A DNA stretch of 64,000 bases, from positions 62,001-126,000 of the forward strand of contig MGTU01000029.1 in NCBI GenBank assembly GCA_001799615.1. The letters run 5' to 3'. The translations under genes and the position numbers were made by a program. Under the pieces are notes generated by a model, which saw only the letters and a list, made by a program, of their open reading frames with translations, ran no database searches and was not told the origin of the DNA. How positions within the stretch are numbered: position 1 is the first letter of the stretch; each line of letters begins with the position of its first letter. Source of the stretch: Elusimicrobia bacterium GWA2_61_42. Lineage in GTDB: Bacteria > Elusimicrobiota > Elusimicrobia > Elusimicrobiales > UBA9959. Shown here piece by piece: positions 39,496 to 48,247 of this stretch.

Positions 39496-40137
39496 ATGCT
39501 CGGAAAAGAAAACAGTGAAATAAGAAGCGCGCTTATGGAGTTGACCGGAACGCACTGGATAGGCGTTAAATTCCATAAAAACAAGCCGCGGGGCTTAAAG
39601 CTTTCAGCGCCGGCGGCTTTCTGCGCGGCGGCGGCCGGCGCGGTAACAGAAACGGCGCTGCTCAAGGTGAGCGCCATCCCCTGCGCCGGCGCCAGGTACG
39701 CGTTCAACGCGCCGGGCGCCAAGGCCCCGCCGCTGGCCGCTTTTATTCCGGCCAGGTTTAACAAAGTTATGGACCCGGCCGCCCCGGTTTCCGGCGCGCC
39801 GCGCCTGCCGTACGCTCCGGAATATGTGAGCTTTAACCTGAGCGGTCCCGCCGACCTTTACCTGTCTTTTATGCTTAATGAGTCCGCTAATGAGCTGGCG
39901 CAGGCCTGGGCCGCCGTCACCGGAAAAAACATGGACTGCCGGTTCACCGGCGTAATGAGTTTCTGCTCCGAAGGGGCCGCGGCCGCGCTTAACGGGAAAA
40001 GACCGGCCGTATCCCTGGGTTGCGCCAAGGCCATAAGGTCCGCCGGCCTGCAGGGGCAGGTCTGCGTCTGCCTCACCGAAGGTAACGCCGTAAAAGTCGC
40101 GGGGGCCTGGCAGGGCAGGCTAGCGGCGGCGGTGTGA
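39496..40137 (+). CDS. DUF169 family protein
   Basis: 213 residues from the ATG at 39496 (SD CAGGAGGAT); the track's 39457 has none. 'THWIGVKFHKNKPRGLKLSAPAAFCAAAAGA' followed by Cys-containing loops ('SAIPCAGARYAF', 'GVMSFCSEGAA', 'VSLGCAKAIRS') fits DUF169 (COG2043), a family found mainly in anaerobes. Function unknown; conserved Cys suggest metal binding. The stop overlaps the radical SAM start. Confidence 0.72.
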   Translation: MLGKENSEIRSALMELTGTHWIGVKFHKNKPRGLKLSAPAAFCAAAAGAVTETALLKVSAIPCAGARYAFNAPGAKAPPLAAFIPARFNKVMDPAAPVSGAPRLPYAPEYVSFNLSGPADLYLSFMLNESANELAQAWAAVTGKNMDCRFTGVMSFCSEGAAAALNGKRPAVSLGCAKAIRSAGLQGQVCVCLTEGNAVKVAGAWQGRLAAAV

Positions 40138-40928
40138 TGGAACTCAAGTATTGCTATGGCCCCGTGGGGTCCTGGCGGCTGGGCGCTTCCCTGGGGATAG
40201 ACCCCATTTCGCGCCCGGAGAAGGTCTGCGACTTCAACTGCGTTTACTGCCAGTTGGGGGACTGTGCCACGGTGCGGCCCGCCAGGGCCGTTTACGTGCG
40301 GCCGGAGGAACTGGGACCGGAGCTGGCCGCCATAAAAGCCCCCGCCGATTACCTGACCTTCTCAGGCCGCGGCGAGCCAACGCTGGCGGCCAATTTAAAC
40401 GAGTTAAGGCTCGAGTGCGCCAGGCGCAGGCCGGAGAGAACCGCCGTAATAACCAATGCCTCCCTGATCTATTCCGAGAAAGTGCGCGAAGACCTGGCCG
40501 GCTTCGACTTCGTGCTGGCTAAGCTGGACGCCCCGGATATGGAGCTTTTCAGGGAGATAAACCGCCCGGCGGACGGGGTTTCCTTCGGTGAGATCCTCAA
40601 AGGGCTGATCCTGTTCTCAAAAGGCCGCCGCGGCCGCCTGGCCATACAGACCATGCTGATAGGCCCCAATAAAGCCTGCGCCCCGGAGCTGGCGGCCCTG
40701 TACGCGCAGATAGCACCCGATGAGGTGCAGTTGAACACCCCGCTGCGCCCCTGCGCCCAAAAACCGCTCAGCTGCGCCGAAGTTGAGCTGGCCTGCCTCC
40801 TGATAAAAACGGAACTTAAAAGGCTGGGCAAGGGCGGGATAAAGGTGATAAGCGTCTACAGTGAAAAGCACCCGGAGGTTTCCCCGGTAAGCGCCCCGGA
40901 CACACTCAAACGCCGCGGTAAGATTTAG
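40137..40928 (+). CDS. Radical SAM protein (COG0731-like)
   Basis: 263 residues from the ATG at 40137 (TGATG overlap). The [4Fe-4S]-AdoMet motif is 'CDFNCVYCQLG' (CxxxCxxC); 'YLTFSGRGEPTLAANL' is the GGE-like motif; 'VLAKLDAPDMELFREINRP' continues the TIM barrel. The family (COG0731 Fe-S oxidoreductases) is related to wyosine-synthesis enzymes but many bacterial members have unknown reactions. Position among NifX-like and MinD-like genes hints at cofactor maturation. Confidence 0.87.
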   Translation: MELKYCYGPVGSWRLGASLGIDPISRPEKVCDFNCVYCQLGDCATVRPARAVYVRPEELGPELAAIKAPADYLTFSGRGEPTLAANLNELRLECARRRPERTAVITNASLIYSEKVREDLAGFDFVLAKLDAPDMELFREINRPADGVSFGEILKGLILFSKGRRGRLAIQTMLIGPNKACAPELAALYAQIAPDEVQLNTPLRPCAQKPLSCAEVELACLLIKTELKRLGKGGIKVISVYSEKHPEVSPVSAPDTLKRRGKI

Positions 40929-40961
40929 TTGCTGAATCAGTTTATTTCCAAGGAGCAAAAT

Positions 40962-42332
40962 ATGAGCGCCGATAAATCCAGCGATATCCTGATAATAGGC
41001 GGCGGGCCGGCGGGGCGTATAGCGGCGCTGACGGCGCGCAGATATTATCCTGACAAGAGCGTGCTGCTGGTCCAGAACGTGGCCAAAGGCGTGGTGCCCT
41101 GCGGCATCCCCTACATGGCCTCCAGTCTCAAGAGTCCGGACGATAATTCTTCGCCCTGCGGCTCGCTCTCCAACAGCGGCGTGAAGGTGCTGGACGCCGA
41201 CGCCGTCGCGCTGGACCGCGCGGCCAAAACCGTCTCTTTCGGGAATGGAAGCGCGGCCGCCTATGACAGGCTGGTGCTCGCCTGCGGCTCCACGCCGTTG
41301 ATCCCCAAGGTGCCCGGCGCTGGGCTGAAGAACGTCTTCCGGATCTACAAGGACCTCGACCGCCTCAAGGAGATGTTCTCCGCGCTCAAGGCGGCCTCGC
41401 ATATTACTGTGCTCGGCGGCGGCTTTATAGGAGTGGAGATGGCCGAAGAATTGGCCAAGGCCGGCCGCAAGGTCACGCTGGTGGAACTGCTGCCCGGGCT
41501 GCTGGCCAATTCCTTCGACCCGGAGTTCGGCGAACTTGCTACGGCCAAACTCAAAGGGTTGGGTGTGCGCGTGATCACCGGGACCGCCGTAGAGGCCATA
41601 GAAGGTTCAGGCTGCGCCGAGAGCGTGCGGCTGGCCGGAGGCGAGACCTATGCCTGCGACGCCGTGGTGCTGGCCATAGGGGCCGTGCCCAACGCCGGGC
41701 TGGCCGCCAACGCCGGGCTGGACCTGTCACGCACCGGCGCCGTGGCGGTGGACGAGTACATGCGCACCTCCGATCCCTGCGTTTTCGCGGTGGGCGATTG
41801 CGCGGAGAAGAAGGACTTCTTCACCCGCCGCCCGGTCTCGGTAATGCTCGCCTCCACCGCCACCGCCGAGGCGCGCGTGGCCGGTTCCAACCTGTTCGGC
41901 TTAAAAGTGGTGCGCGAGAACAAGGGCACCATCGCCGCCTATTCCACCTGCGTGGACGGTCTGGTGCTGGCTTCGGCCGGCCTCACCGAAGCCGCCGCCC
42001 GGCGGGAAGGTTTTGAGGTGGTGACCGGCGTCAGCGAAGGTGTAGACCGCCACCCGGCGGCCATGCCCGGAGCCTCCAAGGTAAAGCTGAAGCTGGTCTT
42101 TTCGCGGCATTCCGGCCTGCTGATGGGCGGCCAGGTATACGGCGGCGTCTCCAGCGGCGAGCTGATAAATATAGTCGGCGCCGCGGTGCAGACCGGCATG
42201 TCCGTCACCGAACTGGAGACGCTGCAGGTGGCTACGCACCCGTGGCTCACCAGCGCGCCCACGGCCTATCCTATAACAGCCGCGGCGCAGGACGCGTCGG
42301 TGAAGCTGTTCCGCGCGATGAAGGAGAACTGA
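40962..42332 (+). CDS. CoA-disulfide-reductase/NADH-oxidase-like flavoprotein
   Basis: 456 residues from the ATG at 40962 (SD AAGGAG). FAD site 'ILIIGGGPAGRIAALTARRYY', redox Cys in 'GVVPCGIPYM' (equivalent to Cys42/43 of Nox and CoADR), NAD site 'ITVLGGGFIGVEMAEELAKAG' and 'VFAVGDCAEKKDFFTRR' for the FAD tail. Such enzymes reduce CoA disulfides, polysulfide/persulfides or O2 with NAD(P)H. No C-terminal rhodanese domain. Confidence 0.9.
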   Translation: MSADKSSDILIIGGGPAGRIAALTARRYYPDKSVLLVQNVAKGVVPCGIPYMASSLKSPDDNSSPCGSLSNSGVKVLDADAVALDRAAKTVSFGNGSAAAYDRLVLACGSTPLIPKVPGAGLKNVFRIYKDLDRLKEMFSALKAASHITVLGGGFIGVEMAEELAKAGRKVTLVELLPGLLANSFDPEFGELATAKLKGLGVRVITGTAVEAIEGSGCAESVRLAGGETYACDAVVLAIGAVPNAGLAANAGLDLSRTGAVAVDEYMRTSDPCVFAVGDCAEKKDFFTRRPVSVMLASTATAEARVAGSNLFGLKVVRENKGTIAAYSTCVDGLVLASAGLTEAAARREGFEVVTGVSEGVDRHPAAMPGASKVKLKLVFSRHSGLLMGGQVYGGVSSGELINIVGAAVQTGMSVTELETLQVATHPWLTSAPTAYPITAAAQDASVKLFRAMKEN

Positions 42333-42333
42333 G

Positions 42334-43143
42334 ATGCAGCTCAACGAGGAACTGAAAAAGCAGGAGCAGGAGATAACCTCGCGCATGGCGCTGGTGCGCA
42401 ACAAGGTGCTGGTGATGAGCGGCAAGGGCGGGGTGGGCAAGAGCACCGTGGCGGTGAACCTGGCCGCGGCCATGGCCGCCTCCGGTAAAAAGATAGGGCT
42501 GCTGGACATAGACCTGCATGGCCCCAACGTGGCGCGCATGCTGGGCATCGCGGGCAGGCGCCTGGAGTCCGACGGCGAAAGCATACAGCCTTATGCCGCG
42601 GCGCCCAACCTGGCGGTGTGCAGCATGGCGCTGCTGGGGGCGGACCCTTCCATGGCGCTTATCTGGCGCGGACCGCGCAAGACCTCGGCCATAAAGGAAC
42701 TGCTTGGCGGGGTGAACTGGGGGGAACTGGATTATCTCTTTATCGACTCGCCCCCCGGCACCGGCGACGAGTCTCTTACCGCGGCGCAGGCTATGCCCGG
42801 GCTTGCCGCCGTGCTGGTGACCACGCCCCAGGAAGTGGCCCTGGATGACGCGCGCCGCAGCGCTTCTTTCGCGGCCAGCATGAAAGTGAAGATACTCGGC
42901 GTAGTAGAGAATATGAGCGGTTTTGTCTGCCCCGGCTGCGGCCTTGAGACGCCCATCTTCAGCAGCGGCGGCGGAGAGAAATTAGCGGCGGAACTGGGCG
43001 CTGCTTTCTTGGGCAGGCTGCCGCTGGACCCGAAGGCGGTTATGTTCGCCGATTCCGGGCGCACGCTTTTTGACATGGAATCCGGCAGAACGCGCGATGC
43101 GGCCCGGGCGATAGCGGAAAAATTTGCCGGGGTCTGCCCCTGA
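42334..43143 (+). CDS. Mrp/NBP35-family iron-sulfur carrier ATPase
   Basis: 269 residues. Walker A 'VMSGKGGVGKSTVAVNLAAAMA', 'GLLDIDLHGPNVARMLG', Walker B-like 'YLFIDSPPGTGDE' and the cluster motif 'FVCPGCGLETPIF' (CPxC, shared across a dimer). It binds and transfers [4Fe-4S] clusters. It begins 1 nt after the flavoprotein stop and is the third deviant-Walker ATPase in this run. Confidence 0.94.
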   Translation: MQLNEELKKQEQEITSRMALVRNKVLVMSGKGGVGKSTVAVNLAAAMAASGKKIGLLDIDLHGPNVARMLGIAGRRLESDGESIQPYAAAPNLAVCSMALLGADPSMALIWRGPRKTSAIKELLGGVNWGELDYLFIDSPPGTGDESLTAAQAMPGLAAVLVTTPQEVALDDARRSASFAASMKVKILGVVENMSGFVCPGCGLETPIFSSGGGEKLAAELGAAFLGRLPLDPKAVMFADSGRTLFDMESGRTRDAARAIAEKFAGVCP

Positions 43144-43144
43144 T

Positions 43145-43675
43145 ATGAGCGTACTGGGCATACGGCTTTACGGCGACCCGGTGCTTACCCGCAAGACCCG
43201 GCCGGCTTTATTGCCTTCGGAGCGCGCGGACGTGGCGAAGCTGGTGCGCGACCTGTTCGAGACCATTGAAGCCAACGGCGGGGTGGGCCTGGCGGCCAAC
43301 CAGGCCGGCGTGTCCCTGCGCGTGGCCGTCATCCGCATCCCTCCCAAGGAGGGCCCGGGCGTACGGCTTGTGCTCGTCAACCCGGAGCTGGTGCGCGGCG
43401 AAGGGGCACAGACCGGGGAAGAGGGCTGCCTCTCCTTCTCGGGCCTGTTCCTGAAGATAAAACGTTTTGAAAAAGTCAGGGTGCGCTCCTTTAACGAGCG
43501 CGGCCTGCCCGTGGAGATAAACGCCGACGGTTTCCTGGCCCGCGCGCTGCAGCACGAGATAGACCATCTGGACGGGAAAGTTTTTGTGCAGCGGCTTTCC
43601 CTGGTGGCGCGTCTTCGCCTGAAGCCGAGGCTGGCCAGGCTTAAAAAAGAGTGGCGTCTTTTGAGGAAGGAATGA
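43145..43675 (+). CDS. def: Peptide deformylase
   Basis: 176 residues from the ATG at 43145. The three metal/catalytic motifs are present: 'GVGLAANQAG' (GxGLAAxQ), 'EEGCLSF' (EGCLS) and 'QHEIDHLDG' (HExDH). It removes the formyl group from new proteins. The charged C-terminal extension (RLRLKPRLARLKKEWRLLRKE) may contact the ribosome. It is coupled to Mrp upstream (1-nt gap) and overlaps the DUF89 gene (ATGA). Confidence 0.96.
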   Translation: MSVLGIRLYGDPVLTRKTRPALLPSERADVAKLVRDLFETIEANGGVGLAANQAGVSLRVAVIRIPPKEGPGVRLVLVNPELVRGEGAQTGEEGCLSFSGLFLKIKRFEKVRVRSFNERGLPVEINADGFLARALQHEIDHLDGKVFVQRLSLVARLRLKPRLARLKKEWRLLRKE

Positions 43676-44574
43676 GGACCACGCTCGACTGCATACCCTG
43701 TCTGTTCAGGCAGGCCCTGGATTCTGCCCGGATGTTCTCCGCGGACCCCGCCGTGCACGAAAGTATCCTGCGCGATGTGCTGGACTGGAGCCGGGATATG
43801 GACATGTCCCAGCCGGCCCCGGTAATGGGGCGGCGCATCTACCGCCGCCTGCGGGAGCTGACCGGAGTAAAGGACCCTTACCGCGCGGCCAAGGCCGGCC
43901 AGAACCGGCTGGCCCTGCGCCTGCTGCCGGAGCTCAGGGCCGCCGTGAAAAAAGCGGCGGATCCGCTGGAACTGGCCGTTAAACTCGCCATCGCCGGTAA
44001 CATCATAGACATGGGCGCCGCCGGGGACGTGAGCCTGGCCGGGGTGCGCAGGGCCATCCGCCATGCCCTGACCGAGCCTATCGACGGTAACCCTGCCGCG
44101 TTCAGCCGCGCGGTAAAAAGGGCCGGAAGCATACTTTACCTGGCCGACAATGCGGGTGAAATAGTTTTAGACCGCCTGCTTATAGAGCAGCTTGGCCCCG
44201 GGCGCGTAACCGTGGCGGTACGCGGCGCGCCCGTATTGAACGACGCTCTCTTATCCGATGCCCGTGCCGCCGGTTTGCACAGGCTAGTCAGGGTGATCGA
44301 CAACGGTTCGGACGTGGCCGGCACGGTGCTCGCGGAAACTTCAGCCGGCTTCAACAGGCTGTTCCTCGGGGCCGGCCTGGTTATAGCCAAGGGCCAGGGC
44401 AACTACGAGACCTTAAGCGACACGCCGCGCCCGGTGTGGTTTTTGTTCAAGGCCAAATGCCCTATGATAGCCGCCCGTGCCGGCGCCGGCCTGGGCGCGC
44501 AGGTGCTGCGCCTAGAGAAAGGGCCCGCCTCGCCTTATGGCCGTTGCGGTTCGGGTAATGCCGGGTGGATTTAA
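43672..44574 (+). CDS. DUF89/ARMT1-like damage-control phosphatase
   Basis: 300 residues from the ATG at 43672. 'MRTTLDCIPCLFRQALDSARM' (CxxC at the N-terminus) is typical of the bacterial/archaeal DUF89 subfamily. 'NIIDMGAAGDV', 'ILYLADNAGEIVLDRLLIEQL' (Asp-Asn metal site) and 'LVIAKGQGNYETLSD' are the catalytic motifs. The family hydrolyses harmful phosphometabolites with Mn or Co. The N-terminal CxxC suggests extra metal binding. Confidence 0.9.
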   Translation: MRTTLDCIPCLFRQALDSARMFSADPAVHESILRDVLDWSRDMDMSQPAPVMGRRIYRRLRELTGVKDPYRAAKAGQNRLALRLLPELRAAVKKAADPLELAVKLAIAGNIIDMGAAGDVSLAGVRRAIRHALTEPIDGNPAAFSRAVKRAGSILYLADNAGEIVLDRLLIEQLGPGRVTVAVRGAPVLNDALLSDARAAGLHRLVRVIDNGSDVAGTVLAETSAGFNRLFLGAGLVIAKGQGNYETLSDTPRPVWFLFKAKCPMIAARAGAGLGAQVLRLEKGPASPYGRCGSGNAGWI

Positions 44575-44611
44575 AAAAGTAAAATATCAGCATGGGGTGC
44601 GGCAAGAGAGC

Positions 44612-45754
44612 ATGATGAATAAGAAACTTAAAATTTTAACCGCCGCGGCGGCGCTGGTGGCGCTGGTAATAGCGGGTTCGCTGCTCTCTTCCCGCCTGTG
44701 GGGGGAGAAGGCGGGCAAGGCGGAGCTGGTTGGGCCGCTGGTGTATTCTCAGGGTATGACCGCGGCCGAGTTCGCCGCGGCCAATAACCTGCCGCTGGAA
44801 GTGGCTGCCGCGTCCTTCGGCAGCCGGGACGTCGGTTTTTTATACTACGACATGAGCGCCCTGCCGCCGGACGGGCTTAAGGCCTCGGTAGAACGCGAAC
44901 TGGCGCTGTATAACGAGGCCGCTTCCAAGAACTGGCTGAAGATAATCCTGAAATTCGTGATGTGGGCCGCCTTCCTGCTGGCAGTGTTCCCGCTGCTGCG
45001 CCGAGGCCTGGTGAAAGGCGCCCTGCGCAACTGGCTCTACTTCGCCGGCGTGCTCATATTCGGCGTGGCCCTGGGGGCCGACCCCAGCCCCATGGGCACC
45101 GTAAAAGACGCCGTCGTGCTCTACGGTCAAAGCGGCGCCATATTCCTGCCCCGCCTGAAGGCGCTGGTGATATTCCTGCTGCTGGTGGTGCTGGCCAACA
45201 AGTTCATCTGCTCCTGGGGCTGCCAGCTCGGAGTCCTGCAGGACCTGTTCTTCCGGCTGGGCCGGGCCGCGAGCCTGAAGCGCTGGCGCCCGCCTTTCGT
45301 GGTTACCAATGCGGTGCGCGTGCTCTTTTTGATAGCGCTGGCGCTGGGGGCTATGATGGGCAGCGACATTATAGCGCCGGTGGACCCGTTCAAGATCTAC
45401 AGCCCGCTGGCCCTTACTATCTGGGGCGCGGGGTTCATAACCCTGCTGCTCGCGGCGTCCCTGTTCCTGTACCGGCCCTGGTGCCACCTGCTCTGCCCGT
45501 TCGGGCTGGTCGGCTGGCTCGCCGAAAAGATCAGCGTGTACAAGGTAAGGGTGGATTACTCCAAATGTGTGGCCTGCGGCGCCTGCGAGCGCGCCTGCCC
45601 TTCCACGGTAATGGGGGCTATACTCAGGCGGGACCGCGTTATTCCGGACTGCTTCTCCTGCGGCGACTGCCTGGCCGCCTGCCCCGCCGGGGCCGTCTCC
45701 TTTTCGGCCGGCCGGCGCCAACTGCCGCCTGCGGATAAATTTGAAAAGAGCTAG
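44612..45754 (+). CDS. NapH-like polytopic iron-sulfur membrane protein
   Basis: 380 residues from the ATG at 44612 (alternative 44615). An N-terminal membrane anchor is followed by a periplasmic-type segment and about five transmembrane helices. Loops carry 'ICSWGCQLGVLQDLFF' and 'WCHLLCPFGLVGWLAEK', the NapH/NosR-type CxxxCP motifs. Two C-terminal [4Fe-4S] motifs are 'CVACGACERACP' and 'CFSCGDCLAACP'. It probably moves electrons between quinol and periplasmic or cytoplasmic redox partners. No nitrate or nitrous oxide reductase genes are present. Confidence 0.87.
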   Translation: MMNKKLKILTAAAALVALVIAGSLLSSRLWGEKAGKAELVGPLVYSQGMTAAEFAAANNLPLEVAAASFGSRDVGFLYYDMSALPPDGLKASVERELALYNEAASKNWLKIILKFVMWAAFLLAVFPLLRRGLVKGALRNWLYFAGVLIFGVALGADPSPMGTVKDAVVLYGQSGAIFLPRLKALVIFLLLVVLANKFICSWGCQLGVLQDLFFRLGRAASLKRWRPPFVVTNAVRVLFLIALALGAMMGSDIIAPVDPFKIYSPLALTIWGAGFITLLLAASLFLYRPWCHLLCPFGLVGWLAEKISVYKVRVDYSKCVACGACERACPSTVMGAILRRDRVIPDCFSCGDCLAACPAGAVSFSAGRRQLPPADKFEKS

Positions 45755-45763
45755 AATATCTAT

Positions 45764-46036
45764 ATGAAGTTCAGGGCGGCAAAAACACTACTGTGCCTCG
45801 CCTTCGCGGCCGTCGCCGCGGGGTCCTGGGACCTGCATATGCTGGGCGCCAGGCACGAGGCCGGCGAAAATTGCCAGGTCTGCGCCGTGGCCTCGTCCCC
45901 GGAACTCAACGCCGATTGCGGCAGCGAATTGCTGGTCCGCCCCGATAATTTTGTAGTGACCAAGGCTTCCCGCCACGGGCTGCCGGTAGAAACTCCGTTC
46001 ATAGCGGCCTTCCACGGCCGCGCCCCTCCACGCTAA
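45764..46036 (+). CDS. Small exported protein with CxxC
   Basis: 90 residues. A signal peptide (TLLCLAFAAVAAGSWDLHML) and 'HEAGENCQVCAVASSPELNADCGSELLV', giving CxxC plus a third Cys and nearby His, suggest metal or redox binding. It has a TAGAAT box ending 6 nt before the ATG and no SD, so it may have its own leaderless transcript. It sits directly ahead of the zinc-uptake operators. No family recognised. Confidence 0.6.
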   Translation: MKFRAAKTLLCLAFAAVAAGSWDLHMLGARHEAGENCQVCAVASSPELNADCGSELLVRPDNFVVTKASRHGLPVETPFIAAFHGRAPPR

Positions 46037-46097
46037 AAAGGCAGCTGCTGCCTTTTCAACTATCATCCAACCTCCTAAAAGGTAGCTGCTGCCTTTT
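46036..46097 (+). promoter_or_regulatory. Two tandem 21-bp palindromic operators of zinc operon
   Basis: AAAAGGCAGCTGCTGCCTTTT (46036-46056) and a copy differing at one base (46077-46097), spaced 41 bp start to start, about four helical turns. They precede a metal-uptake operon, so they are likely sites for a Zur- or MntR-like repressor, which is not encoded here. Confidence 0.75.
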
Positions 46098-46127
46098 GGT
46101 GGGCCAGTGATCATATAAAGGAGATTT

Positions 46128-47267
46128 ATGAATAAAATAATCGTTTTATCGTTATTTTTAGGGCTTTACGGTGCGGTCTGCGCGCAGGAATCCGGCACGC
46201 CGCCGCAGGGAATGCGCGGTACGCCGGCCAACCTGCCGGACATCAGCCTGATCGGCGTTATCGAGGGGCATACCAGTTCGGACAAGTCGGACGACACGCG
46301 CGGCATGCTGCAGTTCAACGAGGTGGAGACGGCCTTCCAGGGTTATATTTACCCGGAGATGAAAGCGGACGTGTTCCTCGCCCTGCATAAGCACGATGAA
46401 GAGTACGCCAGCGAGATCTGCGAGGCCAAGGTCTCCTTCCTGCGCCTGGCCGAAGGGCTTTCGGCTGAAGTGGGGAAGGTGAACGCAGAGTTCGGCAAGC
46501 TGAACAAGGCTCACAGCCATACCCGGGCCATGGCCGACCAGCCCGCCGTGCTGACAAGGTTCCTGGGCGAGCATGCCCTGAACCCGCAGGGCGCGGTTTT
46601 GAAATACCTGCTGCCGCTGCCTTTTTACGGGCAGGTACAGGCGGGCGCCTGGCAGGGCAGCGCCCACGCCCATCACGTGGACGGGGACCTGACGGCCGAC
46701 GTGCTGGACGTGGACCAGAGCACGGTCACGGTGGTGCTGGCTCCGGCGGAAAGCGAGGAATTCTCCCCGGCCGGGAAGATCTATACCGGGCGCATGAACG
46801 TGTCCTTTCCTCTTTCGGACGGCTCGGAGCTGGAGCTGGGCGCCAGCTACCTTAAGGGCAAAGGCAGCCATTGGGAGCATCACCAGGATAATATAAAGCT
46901 CGCCGGCGCGGACTTTGCCCTGAAGTTCTGGCCTACCGCCTATAAGCGCCTGACCATACAGGGCGAGTACCTGCGCCTGACGCGCGACATCCCGGTGGGC
47001 AAACTCAAGCGGGACGGCCTCTACGCCTTCGCCAATTACAGGCAGAGCAAGTACTGGGACTTCGGCGCGCGTTTCGACTACGCGGAGAACGCCTTCCCGG
47101 AGATAACCTATGAGCGCGATTATTCGCTGATAGCCACCCGGCACCTTACCGAAACCACCACGCTGCGGGCGCAGTATAAACATATAAACCTGAGCGGCGG
47201 GAAGGCCGACGAGGCCTGGTTCCAGCTGATCTTCGGCCTGGGCCCGCACAGCCACGAGCTGGAATAA
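46128..47267 (+). CDS. Outer-membrane beta-barrel protein of zinc-uptake operon
   Basis: 379 residues. Signal peptide (IVLSLFLGLYGAVCA) and beta-strand-rich barrel ending 'AWFQLIFGLGPHSHELE'. His-rich loops are notable: 'ALHKHDEEY', 'NKAHSHTRAM', 'GSAHAHHVDGD', 'SHWEHHQDN'. These and the operon with znuA suggest a zinc-specific porin-like channel. It lacks an obvious TonB box and plug domain. SD AAGGAG. Confidence 0.75.
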   Translation: MNKIIVLSLFLGLYGAVCAQESGTPPQGMRGTPANLPDISLIGVIEGHTSSDKSDDTRGMLQFNEVETAFQGYIYPEMKADVFLALHKHDEEYASEICEAKVSFLRLAEGLSAEVGKVNAEFGKLNKAHSHTRAMADQPAVLTRFLGEHALNPQGAVLKYLLPLPFYGQVQAGAWQGSAHAHHVDGDLTADVLDVDQSTVTVVLAPAESEEFSPAGKIYTGRMNVSFPLSDGSELELGASYLKGKGSHWEHHQDNIKLAGADFALKFWPTAYKRLTIQGEYLRLTRDIPVGKLKRDGLYAFANYRQSKYWDFGARFDYAENAFPEITYERDYSLIATRHLTETTTLRAQYKHINLSGGKADEAWFQLIFGLGPHSHELE

Positions 47268-47277
47268 GGAGAAAGCC

Positions 47278-48192
47278 ATGAAAAAAACATTATTGACGGC
47301 GGCGGCGCTAGCGCTCTGGGCCTGCCCGGCGCGCGCGGAATTGAAAGTGATAACGGCCTCCACCGACCTGAAGTATATCTGCGAAAGAATAGGCGGCACG
47401 GAGGTTAAGGTGGAAAGCCTGGCTTCGGGCAGCCAGGACCTGCACATCGTAGAGCCCCGCCCCAGCATGGTCTTTAAACTGAAGAAGGCTGATATGGTGG
47501 TGCGCGTCGGGCTGGACCTGGATATGTGGCTCGACAGCCTGGTGAACGCGGCCAGGAATAAGAACTTGTTCTACGGGGCCAAGGGGTACGTGGACGCTTC
47601 CGCCGGCGTGCCGCTGCTGGAGAAGCCGGAGGGCAAGGTGGACGCCTCGATGGGAGACATTCATATCTACGGCAACCCGCATTACTGGCTGGACCCGGCC
47701 AACGCCAAAATAATGGCCGGCAATATCCTGGCGGGCTTAAAGCGCCTGGCGCCGGAGAAGGCCGGGGAGTTCGATACCAACTACGCCGCGTTCGTTAAAG
47801 GGACAGATGAAAAGCTGGCCGGTTGGGATGCGCGCATGGCGCGGCTTAAAGGGCTGAAGATAATAACCTATCACAGTTCCTGGCCTTACTTCGCTAAGCG
47901 CTTTGGTCTTGAGGTATCCGGGCACGTTGAGCCCAAGCCGGGTATACCACCTTCCGCCGCCCACCTGGGCGGGCTTGTAATAAAAATGAAAGCGGAGAAT
48001 ATCGGGATAATACTGACGGAGACTTATTACCTCAGGAAAGGGCCGGACTTCCTGGCCGGCAAGACCGGTGCCAGAGTCGTTACTGCCCCGGTAAGCGCGG
48101 GCGGGGCAGAGGGCGTTAAGACCTACTTCGATGTGTTCGACCGGGTGATAGGCGGGCTTGAGTTCGCCGTCTCTGCCCAAGGACACAAGTAA
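47278..48192 (+). CDS. znuA: ZnuA-like metal-binding protein of ABC transporter
   Basis: 304 residues with signal peptide (LLTAAALALWACPARA). Cluster A-I/ZnuA features: 'GSQDLHIVEPRPSMVFKLKKADMVV' (first ligand His), 'YGNPHYWLDPANAKIM' (second His), 'YHSSWPYFAKRFGL' (third His) and 'GIILTETYY' where the fourth ligand acid sits. The long His-rich loop of many ZnuA proteins is absent. It captures Zn (or Mn) in the periplasm. Confidence 0.92.
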   Translation: MKKTLLTAAALALWACPARAELKVITASTDLKYICERIGGTEVKVESLASGSQDLHIVEPRPSMVFKLKKADMVVRVGLDLDMWLDSLVNAARNKNLFYGAKGYVDASAGVPLLEKPEGKVDASMGDIHIYGNPHYWLDPANAKIMAGNILAGLKRLAPEKAGEFDTNYAAFVKGTDEKLAGWDARMARLKGLKIITYHSSWPYFAKRFGLEVSGHVEPKPGIPPSAAHLGGLVIKMKAENIGIILTETYYLRKGPDFLAGKTGARVVTAPVSAGGAEGVKTYFDVFDRVIGGLEFAVSAQGHK

Positions 48193-48205
48193 GGAATACA
48201 GACTT

Positions 48206-48229
48206 CCCGGGGCGGTTCGCCGCCCCGGG
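48206..48229 (+). other. Perfect stem-loop with TTCG loop between znuA and permease gene
   Basis: CCCGGGGCGG-TTCG-CCGCCCCGGG: 10-bp perfect stem with a stable UUCG tetraloop and no T-tract. It more likely stabilises the 3' end of the upstream message than terminates it. Confidence 0.7.
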
Positions 48230-48247
48230 TGGTTATAAGGGGAATCT

